Assembly: GCA_005792355.1 (NCBI GenBank)
Contig: SXSC01000303.1
Location: 1 to 46,635 of the forward strand
DNA from: Opitutaceae bacterium
GTDB lineage: Bacteria; Verrucomicrobiota; Verrucomicrobiia; Opitutales; Opitutaceae
Reading direction: 5' to 3'
DNA length: 46,635 nt
Part shown: in pieces, positions 1-7,573 of the stretch
How positions within the stretch are numbered: the first letter of the stretch is position 1
How the letters are laid out: each line of letters starts with the position of its first letter
Program-made: the position numbers and the translations under genes
Notes under the pieces: generated by a model
Told to the model about the DNA's origin: nothing
The model's database searches: none
The model's input: the letters and a program-made list of their open reading frames with translations, nothing else

Positions 1-27
1 GTCTTGTCACCTATTGGGTGACAAGAC
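1..27. repeat. Perfect 11-bp-arm palindrome at the window edge
   Basis: The arms GTCTTGTCACC and GGTGACAAGAC are exact inverted copies around a 5-base loop. The TTGTCAC/GTGACAA core recurs in the two palindromes at 28233-28261 and 28320-28352, so this is a repeat family and not a chance hairpin. It lies downstream of the minus-strand gene ending at 82, so it could also act in termination, but no T-tract follows. Confidence 0.7.
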
Positions 28-81
28 GCGGCGGTGTTCTTCGTAACCTCAGTTGGTTTCCGCGGCGACGAACCGAGCAAC

Positions 82-822
82 TTAACGGGTCACATTCTGC
101 CCGGGTTCGCCGAGGCCCGCCACCCGGTTGACGGCGCGCGTGGCAGCGAGCGCGATTGACTCCCGCAGCGCGGCGCGTTGCGCGGCCGTCGGGTCGAGCT
201 TCGCCGGCGCCCGCGCGAGCCGCAATTCGTCGCCGGTTCCGTCCCCACGGGGCGCGCGCACCAGCAGCCCCCAGCCGGCCGGAATCTCCGCCTCGGCGAA
301 AATATTGTCCTCCACCACCAGGTACAGAAAATCGGCGCTGTGGTAGCGGAACAGCTTCGAGAATTTCGTGCCGCGCAGCACCCGTCGCTGGTTGGTCTCG
401 AGTTCGTCGAGCACGCCCTGGTACGCCCGGTGTTCGAGTCCGGAAAAATCCCATGAATCATATTCCGGCCAGAGGGCCTCGCCGCGTCGCAAGTCCGGCC
501 GGTGCACGGCCAGCAGCTCCTCGAGTTTTTGGCGCCGCTGCATCAATTCGTCGAGGCGCGCGCGCGTCGCCACCTCGGCATGGGCATCCTTCAGCAAATC
601 CGCCCGCGATTGCTTGCACTCGAAGACCGCCGTCGCGGCGACCGGTCCGGCGGCACCCGCATGAAGCCCGCCCGCCCGACGCCCGCTGGCCGCGACGTCC
701 GCGCGATACCCGCACTTCGGCACGCGCACCTCGGTCGCACAGATGGGGAACCCGCTGGCCTGCGCCCAGGCGAGGGCCAGGGTTTTGAGGCGGACATGCT
801 TTTCAGTTTCTCCCCGCGACAT
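82..822 (-). CDS. PD-(D/E)XK nuclease-like hypothetical protein
   Basis: The predicted protein has 246 residues. I chose the ATG at 822 because the nuclease-like sequence begins there; the frame stays open upstream to 990 but that part reads as non-coding. Residues 25-80 carry the pattern E31, then GYRADVA with D42, then FECKQS with E68 and K70. This matches the E..D..ExK metal-binding core of PD-(D/E)XK folds, as in MmcB-type DNA repair proteins. The middle (about 85-150) is charged and helical, and the C-terminal half has no family I recognise. No signal peptide is visible, so it is probably cytoplasmic. It is divergent from the hydroxylase gene at 1068. Nuclease activity and a role in DNA repair are inference; the gene could instead be an inactive relative. 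Confidence 0.7.
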   Translation of the reverse strand: MSRGETEKHVRLKTLALAWAQASGFPICATEVRVPKCGYRADVAASGRRAGGLHAGAAGPVAATAVFECKQSRADLLKDAHAEVATRARLDELMQRRQKLEELLAVHRPDLRRGEALWPEYDSWDFSGLEHRAYQGVLDELETNQRRVLRGTKFSKLFRYHSADFLYLVVEDNIFAEAEIPAGWGLLVRAPRGDGTGDELRLARAPAKLDPTAAQRAALRESIALAATRAVNRVAGLGEPGQNVTR

Positions 823-1067
823 GATGGGTGGTTTTTTCAAAAGAGCACAGACGCAAACCTGTTTTTGCCAATCCTCGTCTGCACTGCTTTCCAACCGACT
901 TCTCTCCGGGCGGGAAAAATCTGCCAGGGCAGGTCGGCCACAAAAACACCCAGGGACGGCGCCCTCCGAAACGTCACTGCTTGCAAGCAAGCCGGAGAGG
1001 TGCCCGTTTTCCGCAAATTTCCTGATTCCGCGTTTGCCACGGAGCGAAGTTTCGGAGATAAGAAGGC

Positions 1068-2579
1068 ATGTCTGTTCAACCCACCCTGAACGGCCGCATC
1101 GAAGAACAATTTTCGCTGCCGCTGTTTCTATTCACGATCACTGTCTCGCTCGCCGCTCTCGCCGTTCTGCTCAAGCTGGTCGCGCCGGATGCGGTCTGGG
1201 CGGTACAGACGTCAGCTGGTGTCGGTCATCTGGCCGTCGCGTTCCTCACCTGTCATCTCCTGACCTGCTTTATCGAGTATGGCTTTCACCGCTATGTGCT
1301 GCACAAGCCGGTGGTGCCCTTCCTGAGCCAGTTGTACCGGCAACACACGCTGCATCACTCGCTCACCCGCATCGGCAAACGCTACACGTCGGCCGGGCGC
1401 GAGGTGCCGTTCGTCGAAAACATCTATCCGGTGACGACTCCGGAACAGGGCGAAGCGTCGTTTTTCCCCTGGTTTTCACTCCTGGTGTTCGCCGGCGTGG
1501 TGACGCCGGTCGCCGCCGTACTCCAGTGGCTGGCACCGTCATTTCCCTGGTTCTTCGGGGCCTACGGCGCGGTGGCGTTCGCGCTCGCGCTCTACGAGAT
1601 TTTTCACGCGATTGAGCACTGGTCGTTCGAGCGCTGGGCACCGCTGATCGAACACCGGCAGTTCGGCTGGTTCTGGCGCAAGGTCTACAGCTTTCATCTG
1701 CGCCACCACGCCGTCATCGACTGCAACGAGGCGATCTCCGGTTTCTTTACTCTGCCGGTATTCGACTGGGTCTTCGGCACGTTTGTGCTGCCCAAGACAC
1801 TTTACACCGACGGCAGCGAGTGGATGGCCACCGAGTTCACCAGCCCGCGCCCGGTCGCGGTGATTCGCTGGTGCGACGCCCAGACCGACGAGCTGGTGAA
1901 ACGCCGCCGCGCCGAGGCCCAGGTGGCGACCGCCGCGCCCGCCACCTATACCCGGGGGGAATTGATCGCCCACTATTTCACCCACAGCACCGGGCTGGTG
2001 GCGAGCGTCGCCGCGCTGGTGGTGTTGATTGTTTTCGCCGCGCTGCGGGGCAACGGGTGGCACATGGCGAGCGCGATCGTGTTTGGGGCCGCCTTGGTGG
2101 GGCTGTACGCCGCCTTCATGAATTTCCGCCAAGCGCGGCCGAGCAACTGGCGCGAACTGATTCCCCGCTACAATCACGCGGCGGCGTTTCTCTTGATCGC
2201 GGGCACCGCGACGCCGTTCCTGCTGGTGAACCTGCGCGGGCCGTGGGGCTGGAGCTTGCTCGGTGTAGTCTGGGCGCTCTGTCTCGCCGGGGGTCTCTCC
2301 CGGGTGTTTTTCAAGGACCGGATGGAGAACGTGGCCACTTTTGCCTACCTGTTGCTGGGTGTCACCGCCCTGATCGCCTTAAAGCCCTTTATCGCGGCCC
2401 TGCCGCTCGGCGCCTTGTGGTTGCTGCTCGGCGGCATCGCCTGCTACAGCCTCGGCTCGTTGTTCCACGTCTCGCCGCGCGTACGCTACCATCAGGTGGT
2501 CCGTCAGGTGTTCGTGCTCGGCGGCAGCGTGTGCCACTTGCTGGCGGTCGTCCTGTTTGTCCTGCCCCGCGGGGCGTGA
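1068..2579 (+). CDS. Fatty acid hydroxylase / sterol desaturase family membrane protein
   Basis: The protein has 503 residues. The N-terminal half carries the histidine boxes of the di-iron fatty acid hydroxylase superfamily: HRYVLH at 74-79, HTLHH at 93-97, HAIEH at 180-184 and HLRHH at 210-214, with membrane segments between them. Family members hydroxylate or desaturate lipids at the membrane. The C-terminal half (about 295-503) adds roughly six more hydrophobic segments that are not part of the usual hydroxylase domain, so the protein is about twice the normal length. A GGAG sequence lies about 10 bases before the ATG. The stop codon directly abuts the stop of the convergent msrA gene with no base between. 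The substrate cannot be deduced. Confidence 0.85.
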   Translation: MSVQPTLNGRIEEQFSLPLFLFTITVSLAALAVLLKLVAPDAVWAVQTSAGVGHLAVAFLTCHLLTCFIEYGFHRYVLHKPVVPFLSQLYRQHTLHHSLTRIGKRYTSAGREVPFVENIYPVTTPEQGEASFFPWFSLLVFAGVVTPVAAVLQWLAPSFPWFFGAYGAVAFALALYEIFHAIEHWSFERWAPLIEHRQFGWFWRKVYSFHLRHHAVIDCNEAISGFFTLPVFDWVFGTFVLPKTLYTDGSEWMATEFTSPRPVAVIRWCDAQTDELVKRRRAEAQVATAAPATYTRGELIAHYFTHSTGLVASVAALVVLIVFAALRGNGWHMASAIVFGAALVGLYAAFMNFRQARPSNWRELIPRYNHAAAFLLIAGTATPFLLVNLRGPWGWSLLGVVWALCLAGGLSRVFFKDRMENVATFAYLLLGVTALIALKPFIAALPLGALWLLLGGIACYSLGSLFHVSPRVRYHQVVRQVFVLGGSVCHLLAVVLFVLPRGA

Positions 2580-3188
2580 TCACTTCTTCTCCGCCGCAAT
2601 CTGCTGTTCGAGTTTTTTGACCTTCGGCGCGATGATGTAAGCACAGTAGCCGGCGGTCGGATTGCGGCGGAAATAATCCTGGTGGCCGGGCTCGGCTTCC
2701 CAGAATTTTTCCAGCGCCACGATCTCCGTGGTGATCGGATCGCGAAACTCTTTCGCGGCCTTCGCCCGGGACTGTTCGGCGGCGGCCTTCTGCGCCGGAC
2801 TGGAATACATGATGATCGAACGGTACTGCGGGCCGTGGTCGTTGCCCTGGCCGCCCGCCTGCGTCGGGTTGTGCACGTGCCAGAAGTAACCGAGCAGTTT
2901 CTCGAGCGACACGACCGCCGGATCGTAGTCGATGCGGATCACCTCCGCGTGGCCGGTGTTCTTGTTGCAGATCTGCTCGTAGGTCGGGTTCGCCACGTGG
3001 CCGCCCGCGTAGCCGCTGACGACGGACTTCACGCCAGGGAGAATTTCGTAGGCGGCTTCCGTGCACCAGAAACAGCCGCCCCCGACGACGAGCGATTCGA
3101 GCTTGGACGTGGCGGGAGCGGAGCTGGCGGTGGTCATGGCGAACGGAGCAACAAGAAGGGAGAGGAGGAGGAGGGGTCGCGGGAACAT
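2580..3188 (-). CDS. msrA: Secreted peptide methionine sulfoxide reductase MsrA
   Basis: The protein has 202 residues. Family members reduce methionine-S-sulfoxide in proteins. The hallmark GCFWCTE lies at residues 38-44, with catalytic Cys39, followed by GYAGG, HAEV and the GPQYRS stretch typical of MsrA. Residues 1-23 form a hydrophobic leader (PLLLLSLLVAPFA), so it probably acts in the periplasm, which is less usual than the cytoplasmic form. The ATG at 3188 is preferred; a TTG at 3206 would add six residues without improving the leader. No msrB lies next to it. The reducing partner is not in the window. Confidence 0.93.
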   Translation of the reverse strand: MFPRPLLLLSLLVAPFAMTTASSAPATSKLESLVVGGGCFWCTEAAYEILPGVKSVVSGYAGGHVANPTYEQICNKNTGHAEVIRIDYDPAVVSLEKLLGYFWHVHNPTQAGGQGNDHGPQYRSIIMYSSPAQKAAAEQSRAKAAKEFRDPITTEIVALEKFWEAEPGHQDYFRRNPTAGYCAYIIAPKVKKLEQQIAAEKK

Positions 3189-3300
3189 GGAAGTGGGAGA
3201 GATCAACGCGCGGACTATTCCGCGAAAAACGACGAAGTCAAAAGTTGGAGCGTATCAGACCAGTGCGCCTCGCGACCTTCGGTCGCGATCAAAACCAAAC

Positions 3301-3400
3301 TCCAATCCCTTGCACAGCAGGAAACGAAGCAAACGAAGGGAATGGCTTCCGCCCGGAGCGAGACGAACAGTTCTTCGTTCTCTTTGTTGCCTTCTGTCCA
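3301..3400. repeat. Dispersed repeat with imperfect 25-bp inverted ends (copy 1)
   Basis: The left arm at 3314-3338 (ACAGCAGGAAACGAAG...) and the right arm at 3373-3397 (...TTTGTTGCCTTCTGT) are imperfect inverted copies rich in AAC/AAG triplets. A second copy, in the opposite orientation, covers 10591-10710, with similar flanks (CCAATCC next to the left arm) but a different centre. The copy here lies between the msrA start and the end of the small SSB-tip gene. I saw no coding capacity. Confidence 0.65.
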
Positions 3401-3442
3401 AATCCTTTGGCTGTCCCCGTGGTTCAATTACCCCGGTCAAAA

Positions 3443-3913
3443 TCAAAACGGGACGTTATCCTCGTCGGACAGATGAGCCGATGATTCGACGGATGGCGAC
3501 GCCGTCGCGGCGGATTTCGGCGCGTCGGCCTGGCCCAAGCTGCCCCGATTCTGATGCCAGAGCGTGCGAGCCGCGTTACGCAGCGTGTTTTCCTGGGGGC
3601 GCATAGGGTAGGGATTTCCGCTGCTGTCGAGCCGCGGTGGCTGTTCCTGCGCATACCACGAAAGGGATCGCTCGCTCAACTTCGAGAGCGCGATGCCGGT
3701 GTTCTTGCCAAAATGCACCTGCACGTCGCCCGGGTTGGCGATGACCTCGGTCGGCTGCGGTGGCGGGGTGTCGCCGCTAAGGGAAGTCGAGCTCGAGCCC
3801 GAGTTCGATGTCCGGGCAGGCGTGCCACGCGTCTGCGCCTGTTTGGTTTCGAGCAGCAGTTGGCGGATGCCAACCAGCTCTTCATGGATGGCTTTGAGGA
3901 TTTCTTCGTTCAT
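3443..3913 (-). CDS. Hypothetical protein with helical N-terminus and SSB-like acidic C-terminal tip
   Basis: The protein has 156 residues. The ATG at 3913 starts a clean amphipathic helix (residues 1-27, NEEILKAIHEELVGIRQLLL) that may form a coiled coil. A Ser/Thr/Pro-rich linker follows (about 28-60). Residues 66-90 (VHFGKNTGIALSKLSERSLSWY) resemble the short FGK-xxG-xxL...YLxW module seen in DUF3820-like proteins and at the C-terminus of some exonuclease X proteins. The tail is low-complexity and ends in SDEDNVPF. Acidic residues followed by a terminal Pro-Phe form the signature tip with which single-stranded DNA-binding protein recruits repair and replication partners. There is no OB-fold, so it is not an ordinary SSB. 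A role at DNA forks is inference. The M28 gene lies 258 bp upstream on the same strand. Confidence 0.7.
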   Translation of the reverse strand: MNEEILKAIHEELVGIRQLLLETKQAQTRGTPARTSNSGSSSTSLSGDTPPPQPTEVIANPGDVQVHFGKNTGIALSKLSERSLSWYAQEQPPRLDSSGNPYPMRPQENTLRNAARTLWHQNRGSLGQADAPKSAATASPSVESSAHLSDEDNVPF

Positions 3914-4171
3914 AGGTGAAAATTGGTTTTGGCGCCGTCGCTCCGTCTGGTTTACGCAGCAAGGCTTGGTGCACGGTTCCCTTCGGCGCGAGCCGGAACA
4001 ACTCGGCGCGGCTTGATAAATTACTCGAGGCCAATCCCTGGCGCCATTCCATGGGGTCAACCGGTTGCAGATGGCGCTGGGCGAGGAGGCGAGAATCAGA
4101 TCAGGACCCGGCGATCCGGCTCAGGGCTCCATCGCGGAAGCGTGGCTTCTTTTTGCGGTCGAACCGCGCTT

Positions 4172-5506
4172 TCACAGTCCCATCGCCCGCAGGCGTTTCT
4201 CCAGTCCGAAGCGGGTGAACAACTTCTCGGTCTCGTCCGGTGGACGGCGCCAGGCCTCGAGGCTTTCGTCCTGCGCGAGGGTGCGCACAAGTTCCAGGAT
4301 GACGGCCGCGGAATCGTCGACCAACTGCGGCGGGACTTTGTCGATCGTGTCCGCAAAGTCGTGGTAGTAGCGCACGGACTCACGCGGGATCGGGGCGTTG
4401 AAGGTGATCGCCCGCACCCCGGCCAGTTGATAGGGTGTGTGGTCGCTCCCGACCCAGTTGAGGTTCTCCACGCCTTTCGGGAGCCGCCGGGCCTCGCCGC
4501 GCGCCGCGTGCCAGCGCTCCAGCGCCGGCAAAAGCGAATCGTCGCCGAGCGCATTCACGCCGATCGGCACACCGACCATGTCGAGATTGATCATCGCGAC
4601 CACCGGCATGGCGCCAAGTGCCGCCGCCGCCACCCTGGATCCCCGCAGCCCCTGCTCTTCACCATTGAACCAGATCAATTCGATCGTGTGATGCGGGGTC
4701 GTCCCACGCAGCGCGAGCGCCAGCGCGTAGAGCTGCGCGATGCCGAGGCCGTTGTCCATCGCACCCTGCCCCAGATCCCAGCTGTCGAAATGCGCCCCGA
4801 CGATGAGCCGCGAGGGCACGCGGCCGGGGATGCGCAGGACGAGATTCGCCGTCTCGGCCGGCAGGCACCGCGACTTCGTTTCCATCCGCACGCGCACCGC
4901 GGTGCCGCGGGCCAGCAGGCGTTGCAGCCAGCGGCCTTCTTCCTGCGCGATCGAGTAGATCGGCAACGGCAACGGTTCTCCGGAAAAACTCCCGGTGCGC
5001 GCGAGCAATTGCCCGCCACTCTCGCGATTGACGAAGAGCACACCCCGCAATCCGCGCGCGACCGCACCCGCCATAATCTCACTCGCCTGCAACGGCGTAC
5101 CCGACGCGAGCAATCCAATCCGGCCCTGCGCCTCCACCTTCGGGTAATCCGCCGGTGCGCCATTGCCGATGGCCACCACCTCCGCCTCGAACATCGTGTG
5201 CGGCTGCGTGTAGCTGAGCGACGCCACGCGCAGGCGCCGCGCCAACGGTACGACCAGCTCCACGCGATCGTCGCCGCGCCGCCAGCCGGGCATCGTGAAC
5301 GGCATTTTCTCCGGCGCATGCCCCAGCGCCCGCAACTCGGTCGCCAGACGCTCCATCGCCCCCGCATTGGCGGCGCTGCCCGTCAGCCGCGGGCCAAAGT
5401 CATCGCAGAGTTTTTCGAGGAAGGCATGCGGAGTGGACGGTTCGCCGAAGAGCAACCCCGCGCACAGGACGAAGATGGCGGGGCCGGCTGTCTTGAGCCG
5501 CAGCAA
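4172..5506 (-). CDS. Secreted M28 family metallopeptidase, carboxypeptidase Q-like
   Basis: From a TTG at 5506 the protein has 444 residues: a hydrophobic leader (about 5-21), a PA-like insert (about 100-210) and an M28 zinc peptidase domain. The co-catalytic zinc ligands are visible: H239 and D241 in AHFDSWD, D251 in AMDNG, E283-E284 in NGEEQG, D309 in NLDM, and a His in GSDHTPY. The HFDSWD...NGEEQGLRGS pattern matches the plasma glutamate carboxypeptidase (CPQ) group. These enzymes trim unsubstituted peptides outside the cytoplasm. No ATG lies near the leader. The open frame extends to 5734, but that extension runs through the repeat at 5551-5626 and is unlikely to be protein. The start is therefore uncertain by several codons. 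Confidence 0.85.
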   Translation of the reverse strand: MLRLKTAGPAIFVLCAGLLFGEPSTPHAFLEKLCDDFGPRLTGSAANAGAMERLATELRALGHAPEKMPFTMPGWRRGDDRVELVVPLARRLRVASLSYTQPHTMFEAEVVAIGNGAPADYPKVEAQGRIGLLASGTPLQASEIMAGAVARGLRGVLFVNRESGGQLLARTGSFSGEPLPLPIYSIAQEEGRWLQRLLARGTAVRVRMETKSRCLPAETANLVLRIPGRVPSRLIVGAHFDSWDLGQGAMDNGLGIAQLYALALALRGTTPHHTIELIWFNGEEQGLRGSRVAAAALGAMPVVAMINLDMVGVPIGVNALGDDSLLPALERWHAARGEARRLPKGVENLNWVGSDHTPYQLAGVRAITFNAPIPRESVRYYHDFADTIDKVPPQLVDDSAAVILELVRTLAQDESLEAWRRPPDETEKLFTRFGLEKRLRAMGL

Positions 5507-5550
5507 TTCAGCCGAAGTGCGTCTTACCCGTGAAAATGAAAACAATGTAA

Positions 5551-5626
5551 GGTGGAACCCGATGTCCTCATCGGGTTTTGAAACGTACGCTCGCAAATCA
5601 GCCCGTTGGGGACAACGGGCTCCACC
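5551..5626 (-). repeat. 76-bp two-hairpin repeat (copy A)
   Basis: It contains two perfect hairpins: AACCCGATG/CATCGGGTT (5556-5577) and GCCCGTTG/CAACGGGC (5601-5620). The outer ends GGTGGAACCC and GGGCTCCACC are also inverted with one mismatch. A copy of identical length, with 6 differences by my count, lies at 26260-26335. Similarity continues for some 30-45 bp toward the downstream peptidase gene in both places. Confidence 0.8.
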
Positions 5627-5678
5627 GCTCATTGAATCGATCTGGCTGAGCCGGCCGGTGTTCCAGCGCGCCCTGCCA

Positions 5679-5700
5679 GGCGCGTTGGGGACAACGCGCC
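5679..5700. repeat. Related hairpin GGCGCGTTG-GGGA-CAACGCGCC
   Basis: This is a perfect 9-bp stem with the same GGGA loop and GTTG/CAAC closing pairs as hairpin 2 of the repeat at 5551-5626. It is flanked by CCCCAC, so it belongs to the same family. It lies just before the stop of the 5718-7571 gene's neighbour region and may help end transcription there. Confidence 0.6.
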
Positions 5701-5717
5701 CCACTTTAAAACCGATT

Positions 5718-7571
5718 TCAGGGTACCACCGCATCGGAAATCGTCAGGTTGTTGAAATCCAGCACGCGCTTCAGCCGGCCGTGGGTCAGCGTCAGCAGGC
5801 GACTGCCGCTCTCGGCGTTCAGATACGGTCCCGCGAAAAGCTTCCACTCCTTCCCGTGATCGATCGTGCGCCCGTTGACACGCGGCGCGGCGCCGTACCT
5901 GCACTCGATCTTCTTTCCCCGCAGGCTCGTAAAGGTCACGTGCGGCGTCGGCGAGAGCGTGATCTCGAGCGGCAGGGCGCGGACGGCCGCCTTGAAATCA
6001 TCCCAGCTCTTGAACTCGCCGGCCGACGCCGCCTGCAGGATGGTGCCGTTCCGGCGATGCGGCGAGGCGAGCCGCTTCCCTCCCTTTTCCAGCGGCCGCC
6101 ACTCGAACGCCGCGAGCGGCCGGTACGCGATGTAGGCGCGCCCGCCCTGGGCGAAGATCCAGCCCGACGCGTCCTCCTCGATCTTCGCGAGGTCCTTCGA
6201 AAAAAACCCGTTCACCTGCTCGTAGTTCGTGCCGGCGGGAATATCGCTCAGCGAGATGAGCGCATCCTCCTGCTGAAAAATCTGCTCATACGGCGAACCC
6301 CCGAGGAGTTTGCTCTCCGCGATGTAGGTCGGCTTGCCCTGAAACGTCACCGCCGCCGGCATGTAGTCGGGCATCTCGGTGAAATACATCATCAACTCCT
6401 GCGGCCCGTAATAGGGCTGCACCGAGAAGATCGTGTTGTGCACGCCGCGGGGATCGGGCACCGCCCAAGTCAGGTCCCAGGAATGCTGCTGAATCGGCTG
6501 CAGCAACCCGCCCTGATCGGAGCCCAGCGCGAAGTCGCGGGTGACGTAGGCGGTCTTGTAGACGGGGGCGTTGCGCACGTCGCTGTTGCGCCAGCGGTGG
6601 CGCGTGCGCTTGCGCTCAAAGTGCGTGTAGGCGCTCGCGCGGTCGGTGCCGATGCGATAAATCACTTCCGGCAGTTCGTAGTTTTCCGCCACGACTGCGA
6701 AGTAGATCCCCCAGCCGCCAAAACCCGCCGTCGGCGGACAGTTGCCGAGCATCAGCCAGCCGAAAAACGACGCCAGGCCGTTCCACTTTTCGAGCACCGT
6801 GGTGTCGTCGGTGCGCGCGTGCGAGCCGATATAGATCCCATTGAGCGTCTCGACCGCGTAGTCCGCCATCACATAGTCCAGCATCATGCGCCCGCGTTGC
6901 CGCATCGCGGGGTCCTCGGCCCAGACGGAGAGATAGAGCATCGGGATCGAATATTCACCGAGGTAGTGGGTGCAGTCGTATTCCCCCTGCCCGATGGTTG
7001 TCGTGAGATCCATCCACTGCAGCAGCCACGTGCGCGACTCCGCGGTGATTTCGGCGGAACTCTTGCCATTGAACCACCGCTCGCCGGGTTCGTTCGGCCA
7101 CAACTGCGCCATCAGGTACATCGTGGTGTAATACATCACCCAGTGGTTTTCCGTGTCTCCGCGCAGCGGGAAATACGTGCGCCACGCCTCGCGCACCGCG
7201 GCCTTCGCCTCGGGCGTGAGCTGGTCGCGGCCGAGGTACGCGATGCTCGTGACGGGAAACATCCAAAACATGTCGCCCGCCGGCACCTTCATCAGCTCGA
7301 TCAGGCGCTCCGAACACGCGGCCGCATCCTCGCGCCGCGCGAGCTTCGCGGCGATTTCGGCGAGGCCAAACGTCGCGGGCTCACCCGGTTTCACCAGGCC
7401 AACGCGCCACTTGATGACTTCATCGCAGCGCGCGAGATAGCCGGCACGACGCGCGGCGGCATCTTCGACCACGGCCGGCACCGGCGCGGGCCCGGTGAAT
7501 GAAGGTTGGGCATGGGCAGTCGCCGCGACCAGCAGCACCGCCGGCAGGAGCAGAGAGCGCAGGGTCTTCAT
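5718..7571 (-). CDS. Secreted protein, probably alpha/alpha-toroid polysaccharide-active enzyme
   Basis: The protein has 617 residues with a clear Sec leader (residues 1-21, ending AHA). The first half is helical, with ENHWVMYYTTMYLMAQ (about 140-156) and YDCTHYLGEYSIPMLYLS (about 195-212), both resembling the aromatic and His-rich helices of alginate-lyase and heparinase-like alpha/alpha toroids. The C-terminal third (about 400-617) is rich in beta-strands, as in the sandwich domains that follow such toroids. I do not recognise an exact family, so lyase or hydrolase activity is inference. It starts 2 bp after the stop of the BNR-repeat gene, so the two are almost certainly co-transcribed. 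The repeat at 5551-5700 separates it from the M28 gene downstream. Confidence 0.75.
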   Translation of the reverse strand: MKTLRSLLLPAVLLVAATAHAQPSFTGPAPVPAVVEDAAARRAGYLARCDEVIKWRVGLVKPGEPATFGLAEIAAKLARREDAAACSERLIELMKVPAGDMFWMFPVTSIAYLGRDQLTPEAKAAVREAWRTYFPLRGDTENHWVMYYTTMYLMAQLWPNEPGERWFNGKSSAEITAESRTWLLQWMDLTTTIGQGEYDCTHYLGEYSIPMLYLSVWAEDPAMRQRGRMMLDYVMADYAVETLNGIYIGSHARTDDTTVLEKWNGLASFFGWLMLGNCPPTAGFGGWGIYFAVVAENYELPEVIYRIGTDRASAYTHFERKRTRHRWRNSDVRNAPVYKTAYVTRDFALGSDQGGLLQPIQQHSWDLTWAVPDPRGVHNTIFSVQPYYGPQELMMYFTEMPDYMPAAVTFQGKPTYIAESKLLGGSPYEQIFQQEDALISLSDIPAGTNYEQVNGFFSKDLAKIEEDASGWIFAQGGRAYIAYRPLAAFEWRPLEKGGKRLASPHRRNGTILQAASAGEFKSWDDFKAAVRALPLEITLSPTPHVTFTSLRGKKIECRYGAAPRVNGRTIDHGKEWKLFAGPYLNAESGSRLLTLTHGRLKRVLDFNNLTISDAVVP

Positions 7572-7573
7572 GG

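Noticed and set aside
3923..5533. A 536-codon plus-strand frame opposite the M28 peptidase
   Set aside because: Composition is Arg/His-rich and it spans the peptidase and two intergenic parts. The minus strand holds intact zinc-ligand motifs.
5506..5734. N-terminal extension of the M28 peptidase
   Set aside because: The extra 76 codons are read from the 76-bp repeat and a hairpin; a similar peptide can be read from copy B at 26.26 kb, showing it is repeat sequence and not a domain.
5295..7502. A 735-codon plus-strand frame opposite the toroid-like protein
   Set aside because: It runs across a repeat and two genes without a domain, so it is a shadow of the minus-strand gene.
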